From positions 310,001 through 374,000 of the forward strand of contig JAGFBZ010002318.1 of NCBI GenBank assembly GCA_018398805.1: a DNA stretch of 64,000 nt. Reading direction: 5' to 3'. The notes beneath the pieces were generated by a model. That model was not told the origin of the DNA. It saw only the letters and a program-made list of their open reading frames with translations, and made no database searches. This stretch comes from Hirundichthys speculiger. Lineage: Eukaryota > Chordata > Actinopteri > Beloniformes > Exocoetidae. Below, piece after piece: positions 19,501 to 32,241 of this stretch. The position numbers and the translations under genes are program-made. Every line of letters starts with the position of its first letter. The first letter of the stretch is position 1.

Positions 19501-22500
19501 TTAACTCCGTCACCTGCCAGACATCAGGCTAGCGTGTAAGGGGGGGGGGGGGGGGGGGGGGTTGGCTTTCTCCTTCTGTGACCTACTGACTGACAGGTGG
19601 GCAAGTTAGTTTTTTTTTTTTTTTTTTTTTTTTAAGTCTACAAGAGCTCTAACTGTCTTGCATAACACTGTGCACATTTGTATAAACTTATGGATTATAC
19701 AATTGTGCTTTAGCTTACACAAATGCACTTAGGTTATCTGTCTGTCTGTGTTCAAGATAACTCAAAAAGTTATGGATGGATTTTGATGAAATTTTCAGGA
19801 GTTGTCAGAAATGTGAAAAGGAAGAACTGATTTCATTTTGGCTGTGATCTGGAAGAAATCCTGGATTCTGGATCACTTTGAAATTTTTGATAACATTGCG
19901 GTCAGTGGGGCCAAAAATTTTGTTTCTCAATATCTCCGTTAATTATTGCCTAAAACTCATGAAATTTGACTCAGGGATTGACAATGGGAACCTCTATCAA
20001 ATTTCAAAGGATGATTCGGATCTGATCCAGAAGGCGGATTTTATCGCAATCTGTAAATCCCTATTTTGGGGAATTGTTGCGCTTGGCGGAGGTCTGTGCT
20101 CTCCGAGTGCTTTTCTAGTTTATGTTGTGTTTATTCTGTTCCGGCGGTTTATTTAGTGTGGGTAACATACAGCCCTACAGGAACACCGTGAAGGCTGCCA
20201 CGTCTGTATTAGTTTTAGACCAGCAAATTTAAAAATGTGTCTGAAATAGCTCCTAGATAGAAAAATAAAAAGATATAGCTCAGTGTTTCTGTACTCAGGG
20301 TTGATGTGTTAAATGATAGCCAGATGTTTACTGGTCAGTATTTCACTCTGGAGTCCTGACATGTGGTGACTTTCACTTTTCTCTCATTCTTTTCTTTTCT
20401 TTTTTAAACAACAAAACTGAGTCATTGTAATATAAATGTCTTTGGGACCGTGTCATTGTGTTATCCTCGTCCTCATGGACTGCGGGGAAAAACCTGCAGG
20501 AAATTGTGGGCCTTGTGATATGGTTTTAGCCCGCAGCACGTACAAATATACAGCTCATGTGCCTGCGTGTCACAGGAAGTGTTGGTTTGTGTTTCAGTAT
20601 GATTCACTCTCTGCTGCCTTTAAAAAAAGAAAAACAAATTCACATCTGTGATGAGTGATTTCTTCTCTGAAGTGGTTCCTGCTGAGGTGAAATACGTAAG
20701 ATGTTATTTCCTCTGGCTCTCCAAATGTTGATTATCTACAGATTGAAAATACAAAGCTTGCCGTTGGCAGCGGTGCTCGTGACAGCACCAGAAATACTGT
20801 AGATGTGCTCTTTCCCACTGTTACTGAAGTGTGACGGAGCTTAAAACGTGACGGTCGTGCAGGTCTTCTTTGTATTTCTGAATGTTCAAATTGTGGCACG
20901 TGTTCGCATCTAAGGAAACGGGTTCATTTCAGGTCCATCTGCATGTCCCGCCAGAATCACGGATGACTTAAGTCAGATGTTGTGAAGGATAAGCTTTTTT
21001 TTAAGTCTGTTCGCTGCCACAATGCAATCCACTACACAACACCCCCCCCCCCCACACACACACACACTTCACACCCTCACTGTTGTGTCTCTTTAATTGT
21101 CTTCTCTTTAAATGTTTCACTGCTGGTGTTTTTTAGTCCTCTCTGACGAAATCAGGATTTAAGATGTTAATAAAGATGTTAGAATTTACTGCCAGAGAGG
21201 ACTGAAGGAAACATTCACCCTTCACATTCACACAAAAACGTTTGCTATAAGATTAAATTGTATATACATACTAGATGGTTTTGCTAGCTGATGGCACTGA
21301 CCGTGAATATAAATGCAGACAAAAAAAAAAAGCTAGATGCACTACTTTTCGTGGTTTGTAAAGCATGAATTCATTAAACCATTAAGAGCTGAATGTAGTT
21401 GGTATAGTCTCTCCATCTGTGGCTGAACATCCGTTAGCATCAGCTGTAGCAGCTGCTAATCAGTTATGGGACTTTAGGAACCAAGAGTTTGAAGATGGCA
21501 GGAGGTTGTTTGTGACTCTGAATGTTACCACCTGCTATTTTTGCAGAAACAATGTGTAATAATCTGTTGTGTGTCTCTACAACCTTCACTCCCCTCAGCA
21601 TCCAGTTCCTTCAATCCCAACCTTCAAACCGTCCATGTCGGTCCCTGACTGGGTGGTGAGTGTCCAGAACTACATGAAGGCTCTGCAGTATCCTTCTGGA
21701 GCTGGCTTTTCTCTTTCGTGTTTAACGTTTGCAAAGACTTTTAATTAGCAGAATGGCTACGTAGCAGCGCCTCCAGAAGGACCAGTGAAAGCGCTAACAG
21801 TAGAGAGAAGATGTTTCAGTCCCTAACACATGTTTCAGATACAACCACACTGGAACCCAGTTCTTTGAAATCAAGAAGAACCGTCCACTGTGTGGGTAAG
21901 TGTTATGACCTGATAACCACACTTTTCACCTCAATTCACTTTGTTTATTTCACCCCAACTTGTGGTAAATGTGACTTGTTAACTGTTGTTACACTAAATA
22001 CATGTCATTTCAGTTAAATTCAGCTCAGCCAAGCAGATATCATTTTTGTATAATTAAATTTACAAACATCCCAACACAACCTTTTCATATGAACAACTTT
22101 ATAACCCCCACAGTTCTGTCATCGTATTAAGTAATACTACCAGTATAACTGATCTGATCCCAAAAGGACAGTTTCAAGTATAGTCTCATTTTATTTGAAT
22201 TCAATTAGGTTTGAAAACTCGTCCCCAGGTTTCCTCTGAACAGGGAATCACCTCTGCTGATGTGACTGCATCGGTTCAGACTCGTGCCACGTTGAAAGCA
22301 ACACCTGTATGTTTCTAGGCCTGACTTTGTAAGGTTGCTGCCAGAAGAAGCTGTGGAAAAACACGGCGTTGTTTTAGATATGAAACCGGCATGTTCAGCT
22401 GTCAATAGGTTATTAGAGAGTAATGCGACGGGGCGAGCTGAAGGAGCTCTGGCAGAGATCCAGGACCAATAAACCAGCCACAGCTGAGACGTTATGGTCT

Positions 22501-25500
22501 GTGGTGTTCATAGATCTGGAGGCTCATGTGTCTCATTCCTGTGGATGTGATATTTCAGGAACACCTTGGGGCATTAACTCGACAAAACTACTACACACAG
22601 AACCTGTGTAGTTTTTTTTTTTTTTTCTGGTTCTTAGTCCGGTCTATAGATGATCAAGAGGTCCAGTTTTAAAGGAGGCCGGGTTGTGGCTACGGCTGTG
22701 AACTGGTGGCTGAAACAGTTTACTGAAAACAGGAATCAGCAAACCAGCAGCTGACTAAAAGGGTGCTACTTTCTACCATATGCAGAAAATGCAGTCTATT
22801 AAATAAAAATGTAAAAAAAAAAAAAACAACAACTCTGAAGTTTAGCAAATGTCTACAAGCGGCTGGATCCAAAAACAGCATCATTTCCATCGATACCTGC
22901 ATCCCCAGTTCTGAACTTCACAACACATGTGAGAAGCCTGGTAGAAGAAAGACAAGTAGAATGAAGAGGCTCTACGCTACGAATGAATACGAGTCAACAT
23001 TTGGTTCACAGTCACATATATTCCCTGCACATCCATTCTGACTTCAAAAACCTCAGAGAGTAAGGCCCCGACCTTCTCCCAGATCTCCTAAAGCTGCTAT
23101 TCAGGGATAGCGTGTAGCGGGAGGGGCGTTCCCCCGCAGAGAACGTAATCTTCCACCTTGCTAAACCCGCTATGCCACCTGAGCTACCCGCTACATTATG
23201 CATAGGAGTGGTTAGGGCGTTCCACCTGTTAAACCCATCAGTGCGTCAGTAGCCATTGCCTTTAAGAGCAGGTTGCGCTACCCGCTAACCGCTACCCGCT
23301 AACCGCTATGGAGCGTCTTTTCATCCAGATCAGAGCAGCTCTCATGTGCAGCTCGTCTGGGACTCTGCTGTAGAGCTTCTTCCTCTTCCTTCCTCCTCCT
23401 CCTCTGAACTGATATATACATATAAATATTTTTACACAGACAATTACTATCAGCTACCTGAAAGTCCCAGATAGTTGGTGTCCTCCCAGTAAGCACGCTC
23501 TGGTCGTCTATGCAGGGGCGTTGCTAGAGATTTTGGGCCCCATGAAAAGAATCTTTACCGGGCCCCTCAACACAGCGGCGAAATTTGTTGATGCTATTTT
23601 TGATCATCATTAGGGGCCTCTCTGGGCCCCCCTCAATCATGGGCCCCTATAATCCGTATCCTATACCCCCCCTTTTCGGCGCCCCAGCGTCTATGGTTTA
23701 ACTGGTGAGCAAGCCGTTTAAGACGATCTCTGCTATTTTCTCAGGGGTTCAACTGAGGCCAAACCACTCTGTTCATGCAAGAGTTAATTTGAGAGGTAGA
23801 GACGTTTGTGCACGTCCACATGTGACCAGGTGGACGCACATCGATGCCATTTGGAACGGTGCTCTTGTACGCGCCGACATATGGGTAGCGGGTAGCAGGT
23901 GGTCTGACCACCCGCTACCTGCCACACCTACAACGTGAGTAAGGGAGTCGGTATAATGGGTGGCGGCTTTAGTAAACGGAAGATTGCATTAGCGGTTAGC
24001 GTAGGTTCCTAATCCCGCAATTTGCGGGTAGCGGCTAGTGGGTAGCAGCTAGCAGGAAGTGTACGATCGGGGCCCAAATGTCAGACGACTTGATTTCTGA
24101 GCAGTCAACTATAAACTACCACCACCCTGGTAGCTTCGACTGTTTTTTATTTATTGTCTGTCGTTCAATTACATTCGTGTAAACAGGATGTGTTCAGAGC
24201 TACCTGGGGAAGTTTTACTTCGCTCACACATTTTCTGCCATTTTTATCTACTAATTATCATCTAGCATGAATATCTGCTGGAGTCGAGTCTCTGGCCTTC
24301 GTTCATGAACAGGACAGATTTGTACATAAACTGTGAACAAAGCTAAATTTGCACATTTCAGCAATCACAACAGTGTCGGTAGTTTCAAACTTTCATAGGT
24401 ACAAACAAAATCTTCTCCTGCCTCTGAGCGTTCATAGAGCCTGTTTAAATGATGACACAAATATTGCTCGTCGTTCTCATTCTTTACAATGTTAATGCCG
24501 TATACAGATCCCATATTCACCTGCGTTCAAGCCCTGGGATGTTTCAACTTTTATTGCTTTTATAAAGGAAATCATGGTCACCATAATTTGGCTTTTTTTG
24601 ACAAGAAATTCTTTCACGTCAAAGTTGAAACAGATTTTTAAATTCTGTCAATTAATCAAAACAATCTCAGGTAGAGTAAATGACTGCGTTAGTTAAAGTG
24701 ACTGAGCTAATTCAACAGAGGTCCAGCTAGCTGACGTCAGCAGTGTCTCTGTTAGTGAAGAGGAGATCCACCTGAGGGCAGGTGATGTGTGTCAAGACTG
24801 TAGCATAGAAACTGGATCTGGGAGGTCCAGTCTCTGGTTCATCAGTGTTCCTCCTACAACTGCAACGTGAAGACAAAAGATCACTCCAAGCAGCTCAGAG
24901 AAAAGATCATTGACAAGACGACTGGAGATGGTTGCATGAAGATTTCCAACTAACTGGGCCTCCCACAGAGTTCCGTTAAATCCATCATTCAGGAATGGAA
25001 GGAGTATGGAAGAGGACTGGCCACCAAGGAAACTTTCCAAAGATGTCCTGTTTCTTACTCATTTTGCTAGCTGGGTTAAATTTTGGCGCTCAAGTGACAG
25101 AGATGTAACTGAGAGAATCCAGTCATTTTTCAAAATAAAAGCTTGTTCAGACTCATGTAATAAATAAAACTTAAATAGCTAATTTTTTCTTGCGTGGCCC
25201 AGTACCGGTCCGCGGACCGGGGGTTGGGGACCACTGCTCTGAAGGACTGAAGAGCTTCAGAGGTCCAGATGGGAGAGACCGTTCATGCAACAACTGCTGC
25301 TCATTCTTCACCAGTCGCAGCTGGACAGGAGAGCAGCAGAGAGGAAGCCACGGTTGAAGAAAAGCTCACGTGAAATCTTGCCTGGAATTCACCCAAAGGC
25401 ATGTGGGGAAGTCCAGGGCCCGTGGAAAGAAATCTTCTTTGGTCTGATGAGACACAGGCTGAGCTTTTTGGCTGTCAGACTAGACGCTCTGTTTGGAAAA

Positions 25501-28500
25501 CACCAAAGGCTGCACATAACTACAGGGAACTGCCAGGGAGCTACAACTCCCTGGATTTATCTTTTCCATCGAGACAACGAGTCCAAGAAAACAGCAAAAG
25601 CTGCACAGAAATGGTTCAGAGGCAACAAGGTGACGGTTCAAAGCCCAGACCTCCGTCCAGCTGAGAACTTGTGGCTGGACTTAAAGAGCTGTTCACGCTT
25701 GATTAATCCCTGAGCAACCTGACATGGTTTTTTTTGCATATAGAAGCTAAAGACAGTTTCTTCTAACATCAGTGGGTTGATTAAATGGACTTGGCTGATT
25801 TAACGTGCACCTGTGTCGTCGGGAAGGTGGTTGTGCTTCCACACGAGCAGCAGCTGGTGCTGGTAGTTCCACACCTGTTTCCACCTGGTATCATTCCTAA
25901 CAAAGAGATCTCTGGAGAGAAATGCTTTATTTTCTCCAGCTCCAGATCAAACGTCACCTGAGTGATCCGTTGAACAGGTGTGAAGACGTTACCTGCAGCA
26001 GCCTCCTCCTCTCAGGCCTGTGGCTCTGCTCTACTTTAGTTGAAACGATCTCGCTCTCTTTTATCTTGTCACCATGTTCTGAACTCGTTCCAGGACGAGG
26101 ACGCTTCGTTCGCCTCCTCACATCTCTGGGAGCAGACGATGAGATTGACCGCCGTTCATAAACGCACACGTTCTTACGATCTAATCTGGAGTTTTAGGCA
26201 GCGTTTGTGAATCTGAAGTAGGTTTTTTATTTTTAGTAATGAAGTGATTTATGTTCAAATCTACTTACGGACTTACAAAGATTTCATGAATGAGCCCCAT
26301 TGTGTTTCAGATCCAAAGGCTCGAAGGTAAACTCCAGTAAAACAGATGATCTTCTACAGTGTTTCTCCACCTCTGTGATGTCAGACTGAAGGGTTAGGGT
26401 TAGGGTTTTGATCCTGAAGTTTGTTTTCCTCTGGGTATTGAGCCTGGAAGCCTGATTATCAAAGTCTCCATCATTGATGAGTCTGGACAAATGTGCTCAT
26501 AATCACAAACAGGCTTACTCTGGATTTTCAAGATTCAACTAACTCTTCTTACTTGTTTTTTGTTGAAATATTTCTGCATCTCCCTTTTACCACTTCTTTT
26601 TCCCCCCCGTTTCCCATTTTCCTCCATGCTTTCTCCCTCATCTCTCGTTCTGCTCCTTATTCTCACTTGTCCTTTGTTTGTCCTCCCTTCCTCTTCGCTG
26701 TTTCATTTCTTCTCTCTGGGCCTGTTTATGTTTCTAATGATGCTCCACATTTATCACTTCCTTTCCTGCCTCATCCCGTCCTTCCCCCGGCCCTCCTCTG
26801 CCTCATCCCCGTCCTTCCCCCGGCCCTCCTCTGCCTCATCCCCGTCCCTCCTCTCATCCCGTCCTTCCCCGGCCCTCCTCTGCCTCATCCCCGTCCTTCC
26901 CCCGGCCCTCCTCTGCCTCATCCCCGTCCTTCCCCCGGCCCTCCTCTGCCTCATCCCGTCCTTCCCCCGGCCCTCCTCTGCCACATTCCCTCCTTCTTTT
27001 CCTCCCTCCCCAGGTTAATGGAGACAGCCAGAGAGATGATCAGGGAATCTTTACCCATCAAATGCCTCGAAGCCGTCATCCTGGGAATGTATCCTTTTTA
27101 CACACACACACACTCACACACACACACTCACACACACACACACGCACACACACACCATGCAAAAGGCTATAAGGTTCCTCTGTTATATACAGTGAGACAC
27201 ACAGCCTTGATGTCCTAATACCACCCCCCCCCATTCCCCACCACCATCACCCTTTTCAGCTCTTATTGTGTTGCTTGGCAACAGGCCCACTTCAAAGTTT
27301 ATCCCTACATTTTTACATCAGCAGTGTGTCATTTTTGCAGCAGCGCTACCATCTAATTTGGAGGAAATCTTTTTCGTCTTAGGGCTCTATAACTGGGTCT
27401 TTAGTTGTTCAGAGGGTCAGATGTGGGTCAGATTGATCCCTTCATTCATCACTGCAGAGGACGCTGGTCACATGTTCTGGTTGGATCGGGTCCATCTCGC
27501 CTCTGTGATGCTTTGCAGCCTCCTTCCTTTTGTTGCAGGGATGTAAACTGAATGCACATTAAATACAATTCCTTTAATTTGAAATCTAAATATTAGGGCT
27601 GGGCAAGTTAACGCGTTATTATCACGTTAACTCATTAATTTATTAACACCGGCATTTATTTTATCGCACGTTGATGCATGTTGCTCACATGCTTTTGTTT
27701 TGAAAAGTCTGTTACTGGCTGCTGCGGAAACAGAAGAGAATTGGCGGAAAAACATGCAGAAAAGCTAAAACAGACATGGAGAACGGTAAAAATCTGTGAA
27801 CTTTACAGTTCAGGTAGCAACTCAGGTAGAAATATTAACAATTCTGTCTGAAAAAAAAATTCTGGACTGCAACCAAACGTTTGTGGTCATTCCTCCATGT
27901 TCCATCAGATCTGCTCCATGTGTTCACTGTCCTGCTGTTCTCTAGCTGGTTACTGCAGTGCAGCTCCATCTAGTGGCTCAGATGTGTAATGACAACAGAA
28001 AGTCCAGTCCTCCATTATAAAACTAATTCAGTTCTGTGGCACGTTTTTTAATTTCGTATTTTTTAACCCAAGTCTAAAATTGAAATATAAAAGAAACAGG
28101 CATTTTTTCGTATTTTTGTGTTAGATTAAAAAAGGAAAAACGTAATAAAATGTCACTTTTTAATTTTTTTTTTAAATTTTTGATTGACAATTGAAAATGG
28201 AAAGAATGATTGATACACATTATTGATAAAGTTACTGAACTTTAACATGGACATTTTCATTTTAAAGTTCTCCCAGACGGAGGATTCAACAGAAACAAGG
28301 TTATTTGTAACAACTGACAAGTTGAACTCCCCGTTAAAAGTTTCTGCTGTTACCTCAGAAATTACCTGTTTTAATGTTCTGGTTGTGCTGAGACACAATC
28401 ATTTTGTTGGATTTTGTTTGTAGACTTTTTTTATTTTTCACAAAAACAGGATGACATTAATGCCCTGGCAGTGGCAATAAGCTTTATTTTATTTGACATT

Positions 28501-31000
28501 TTTTAAGATAAGATTTACACTTAATATGTGTTATTGACAAGTGCTGATGTTAAAAGTGTTTGAACAACAAATGTTATGACACTTTAGTTCATATGGCAGC
28601 AGAACATTTAAATAAAAGTGCATTTTACACTACTTTTGAATTAATTATTTGATTTTACGCATACAATGCGATTAATTGTGATTAATGAGGGAAATAATGC
28701 GATTAATCGCAATTATAAATTTTAATCGTTGCCCAGCCCTACTAAATATTGATCCTTGCAGTCATTGAGGCCGAGGTCAATGCCTGTATGTAATAAAGTA
28801 GTTCAGCATCACTTGGCTGCTTTACTGTCAGTCGTTTTTAATAATTAGATTTCATAAATTAGAAAAAGTGTGACAGTGACGTTAGAACAGTGGTCCCCAA
28901 CCTTTTTGTAACTGCGGACCAGGTCAACGCTTGACAATTTTACCACGAACCGGAGGATTTGCTGCTGTGTCTGTCCGTACATGAGAAGGATGACAACAAT
29001 CATTACTTGATCTATAAGGACCAGAATTCATGAAAGTGGTCGGTTCCCACAAACACATTGTTGTACGTTCACTCCATAGTTGTTCCACACGTGGGGCCTT
29101 TCCTCTGTCTCCAGCCATCCAGACCAGCTGTGGTGGGACTGTGAGGGTCTTTGGGATGTGCAGATGTTGGCAGCCCTGTTGCTCGGTGGGAGCTGGTGTG
29201 CTGGAATGTAGCGGCGGTCCACTACTTGACCTCTGGTGGCGTCACAGGGTCCACAAAATAATTGATGCGTCAGTAAATGCTACTCCTCCCTTTCATCTAG
29301 AGATGGCTCTAAAGTGTCTCTTCATATAATCGCCTACAACAGTGATTCCCAAAGTGTGGGCCGTGGCCCCCTGGTGGGCCGTCGTGGTACTGCAGGTGGG
29401 CCGTGAGAGGTCATTAAAATTAAACAAATGTGTTTTAAATCCTTGATCTTTTTTAAATATGTTTTTAATTACTGTAAAATAATAACGATATGATTTAAAA
29501 ACATTAAGAAGTAACAAAACAAACCAGTTAAGTGTTATTCTACAGTCATCTTAACTTAATATGACAAGTGTCACCTTATTTGTTGAGCCCTTACATTAAT
29601 GTCAGAACACAAGCTTCTAGTCCTGTATGTTGTGATTAAAGGTTTCAGTGGGCCGCGGAGATTTTTCACATTTCAAATTGGGCCTTGGTATTCTGAAGTT
29701 TGGGAATGGCTGGCCTGCAATATTGGGTATAAAGAGATGACGCAGTGCTTGGTGTGGCTCTCAGGGTTCTAGCCTGCCAGCAGAAGAGTCCACGCTCGTG
29801 TCTCGGTGGCTTCTCTCCGGGGCTTCACGGTAGCCACTGACAGTGACTTTAATTGAGCCTGGCTTCGGTGTCCAGGCGAAAGGGGGTGAAGGGGAAGCGT
29901 TTGATTAGTGACACGGGAAAGAGAAACAAAAATAAAGAGAGAGAACACACGAGAGCTGGAGGGAGAATGAAAATGAGAAATAAAGAGGCGGTATGCAACC
30001 TCACAGTTTATTATTGGCGGGAGACCTCGGTGTTGAAAACAGTCAGATATAAAGGTTCACCTGCATCTGTTGGTGAATGAGCAGCGCTTTGACTGAGCTC
30101 AGAAGGACACGCTCGCCACTGTAGTTTTAATAAAAAATCATCTGGATCTGTGGATGACCTGCGTACTTTCTAGAGTATGAGACAGAAAGTTGTTTAAAAT
30201 GTCCTAGATTATACCATCATCACTAAATATGGTGAAAGTACAAAAACCAAACCCCAAACCGCTGCTCCTGATGGCTTGAATAGAAGGGAACTGGATATAA
30301 AAGTCAGTTGGCTTCTGTTTAAGCCCTTAAGATGACGTTGACCTCAATGACTGGAATAAACACAGCTACCTCCATGTTGACAACAATGTCAGCCCCCCCC
30401 TCCCCAGTATAATTCTGGGTTTATCTGGGGTAATACTTGTGTGTGTTTGATGTGTCCTTGTGTATTAGCCGTCAAGGACTAGAGTTTTACAGAGTCGGGC
30501 AAGTAAAGAAGCTTCAGTTTGTATTTATTGTGGTATTTATAGAGCTGGACTTGGATTAATTTTTTTCAGTATGAGCTTTGTTTTAAGGATCACTAAATAA
30601 ATTTACGCAGGAGCAGAATGGAAGGGGTGCTGTAAACAGAAAACTGAGTGAACCCACGAGGAGGTGGGGTGGTGTTTGTGTCATATCAGGTCCTGCGATG
30701 GCTGGAGATTTCTGACAGACCTGTTTCACAGCAGTCTGGGAGTCTGGATTAGTCCCTGATCCTATTCACATTAATATTTAGTTGAGCTTTTTTTTTTTTT
30801 AACAGTTAAATGTGGTATCTGAGCAAACTGTTGTGGCATTGAAACATGTCAGGGAGGCAGAAAATTAAACCTTCTGTGGACGTGACCTCAACACAGCTGC
30901 CAAAAAAAGCACTTGGGAGCATTGTTACTATTCAAGCGATGGATGGATGGATGGACGGATGGATGGACGGACGGACGGACGGATGGATGGATGGACGGAC

Positions 31001-31034
<34 letters not shown>

Positions 31035-32201
31035 ATGGATGGATGGATGGATGGATGGATGGATGGATGGATGGATGGATGGATGGATGGATGGATGGAT
31101 GGATAACCACAGGGGAATGCTCCTAAGTGTTCCTCACGGTGCCCCAACTGACCTCCTAGAAGTGTCACATGACTTCCGCCTCATAAGTGTGCAAGTATAG
31201 TGAAGCATTCATGAGCTGGAGACAATGGTGTCTTATGTTTATTCAGACTTAAAGCTCAGGATGCTAAAGTTCCTGCTCACTGCTGTGGATAAACATCACT
31301 CAGTAACATAAACTGTGATTTTACTGTAGTTTCAGTGTATATCTGCAGATGGTGTCTTCAACAAACCGTCTGAATTTGATTTGAACTGTTTTATCAGTCG
31401 TTGGTTGTAATTCTAGTTGGGCCAGAAGTAAAAGCTGTGTGTATTTACTCCAAACTTCAGCTGACGCTTCAGTTACAGCGGTTTCTTTAATCAGCAGGTC
31501 AGTCCTGCTCTAACAAGCTCTGAGGAGAAACGTATGGAGGCTCTCATGTGTGATCAGTGGTGTAGCTTTGTGGCAGATCCTGTAAATATTTAATGAAGAC
31601 ATCAGTTTTGCTGTCGTGTTCCAGGCTGGTGGGGGGGACAGACAGGCTGTCTGGCTGGTCGGGGGTCTCCTGGCTCGGGTTTAATAGAGATGAGCTCCAG
31701 GAACCAAAGAGACACAAGTCTGTGTTTCAAAGATGACAACACTAAACCTGTGAGTGAGCCACCGAACCAAACTCATTTCCTCAACCTGTCAGTTTTCATC
31801 TCTTCACACCTGAATATTCAATTTCTTTCAGTTCAGTAGAAAACATGCTCGGGGAAATACAGTCCAGTTACGTTTCAGTTCATTCCATTTGAGTCCAGAT
31901 TCAAAATTGATTTAAAAAAAAGCCTGGCTGAGGAGCCCAACAGATTACATCAAATCTTCACTTTGGTTCAGTTTCCCGAGAAAACACAGAAACTAATCTG
32001 AGAGCAGGAGGAGCAGAAACTAAAATCTGTTTCAAACTCACAGGTTGACCAGCTGGCATTTTATCTTATAGACTTTTATTTCACTTGAATACTCCCACTG
32101 TGCTTCCTCTGCTGTGACACATCCAGATAGATGCACCTTTACTCCGATGTCAGCCAGACTGGTTATCTAGTGTGTGTGTGTGTGTGTGTGTTTTTGTGTG
32201 T

Positions 32202-32241
<40 letters not shown>

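Noticed and set aside
23206..23300. Possible tRNA-like segment (GGTTAGGGCGTTCCACCTG)
   Set aside because: No cloverleaf with A and B boxes at the right spacing; the segment belongs to the repeat family shared with 55203-55359.
26390..26407. GGGTTAGGGTTAGGG as a telomere relic
   Set aside because: Only about three units, which is common by chance; not annotated separately.
26493..27218. 241-codon plus-strand frame over vash2 exon 4
   Set aside because: It is in the wrong phase for the vasohibin sequence and runs through the pyrimidine minisatellite; the true exon is 27014-27088.
30846..31200. Frames rich in WMDG or IHPS on both strands
   Set aside because: Translation of a GGAT microsatellite.
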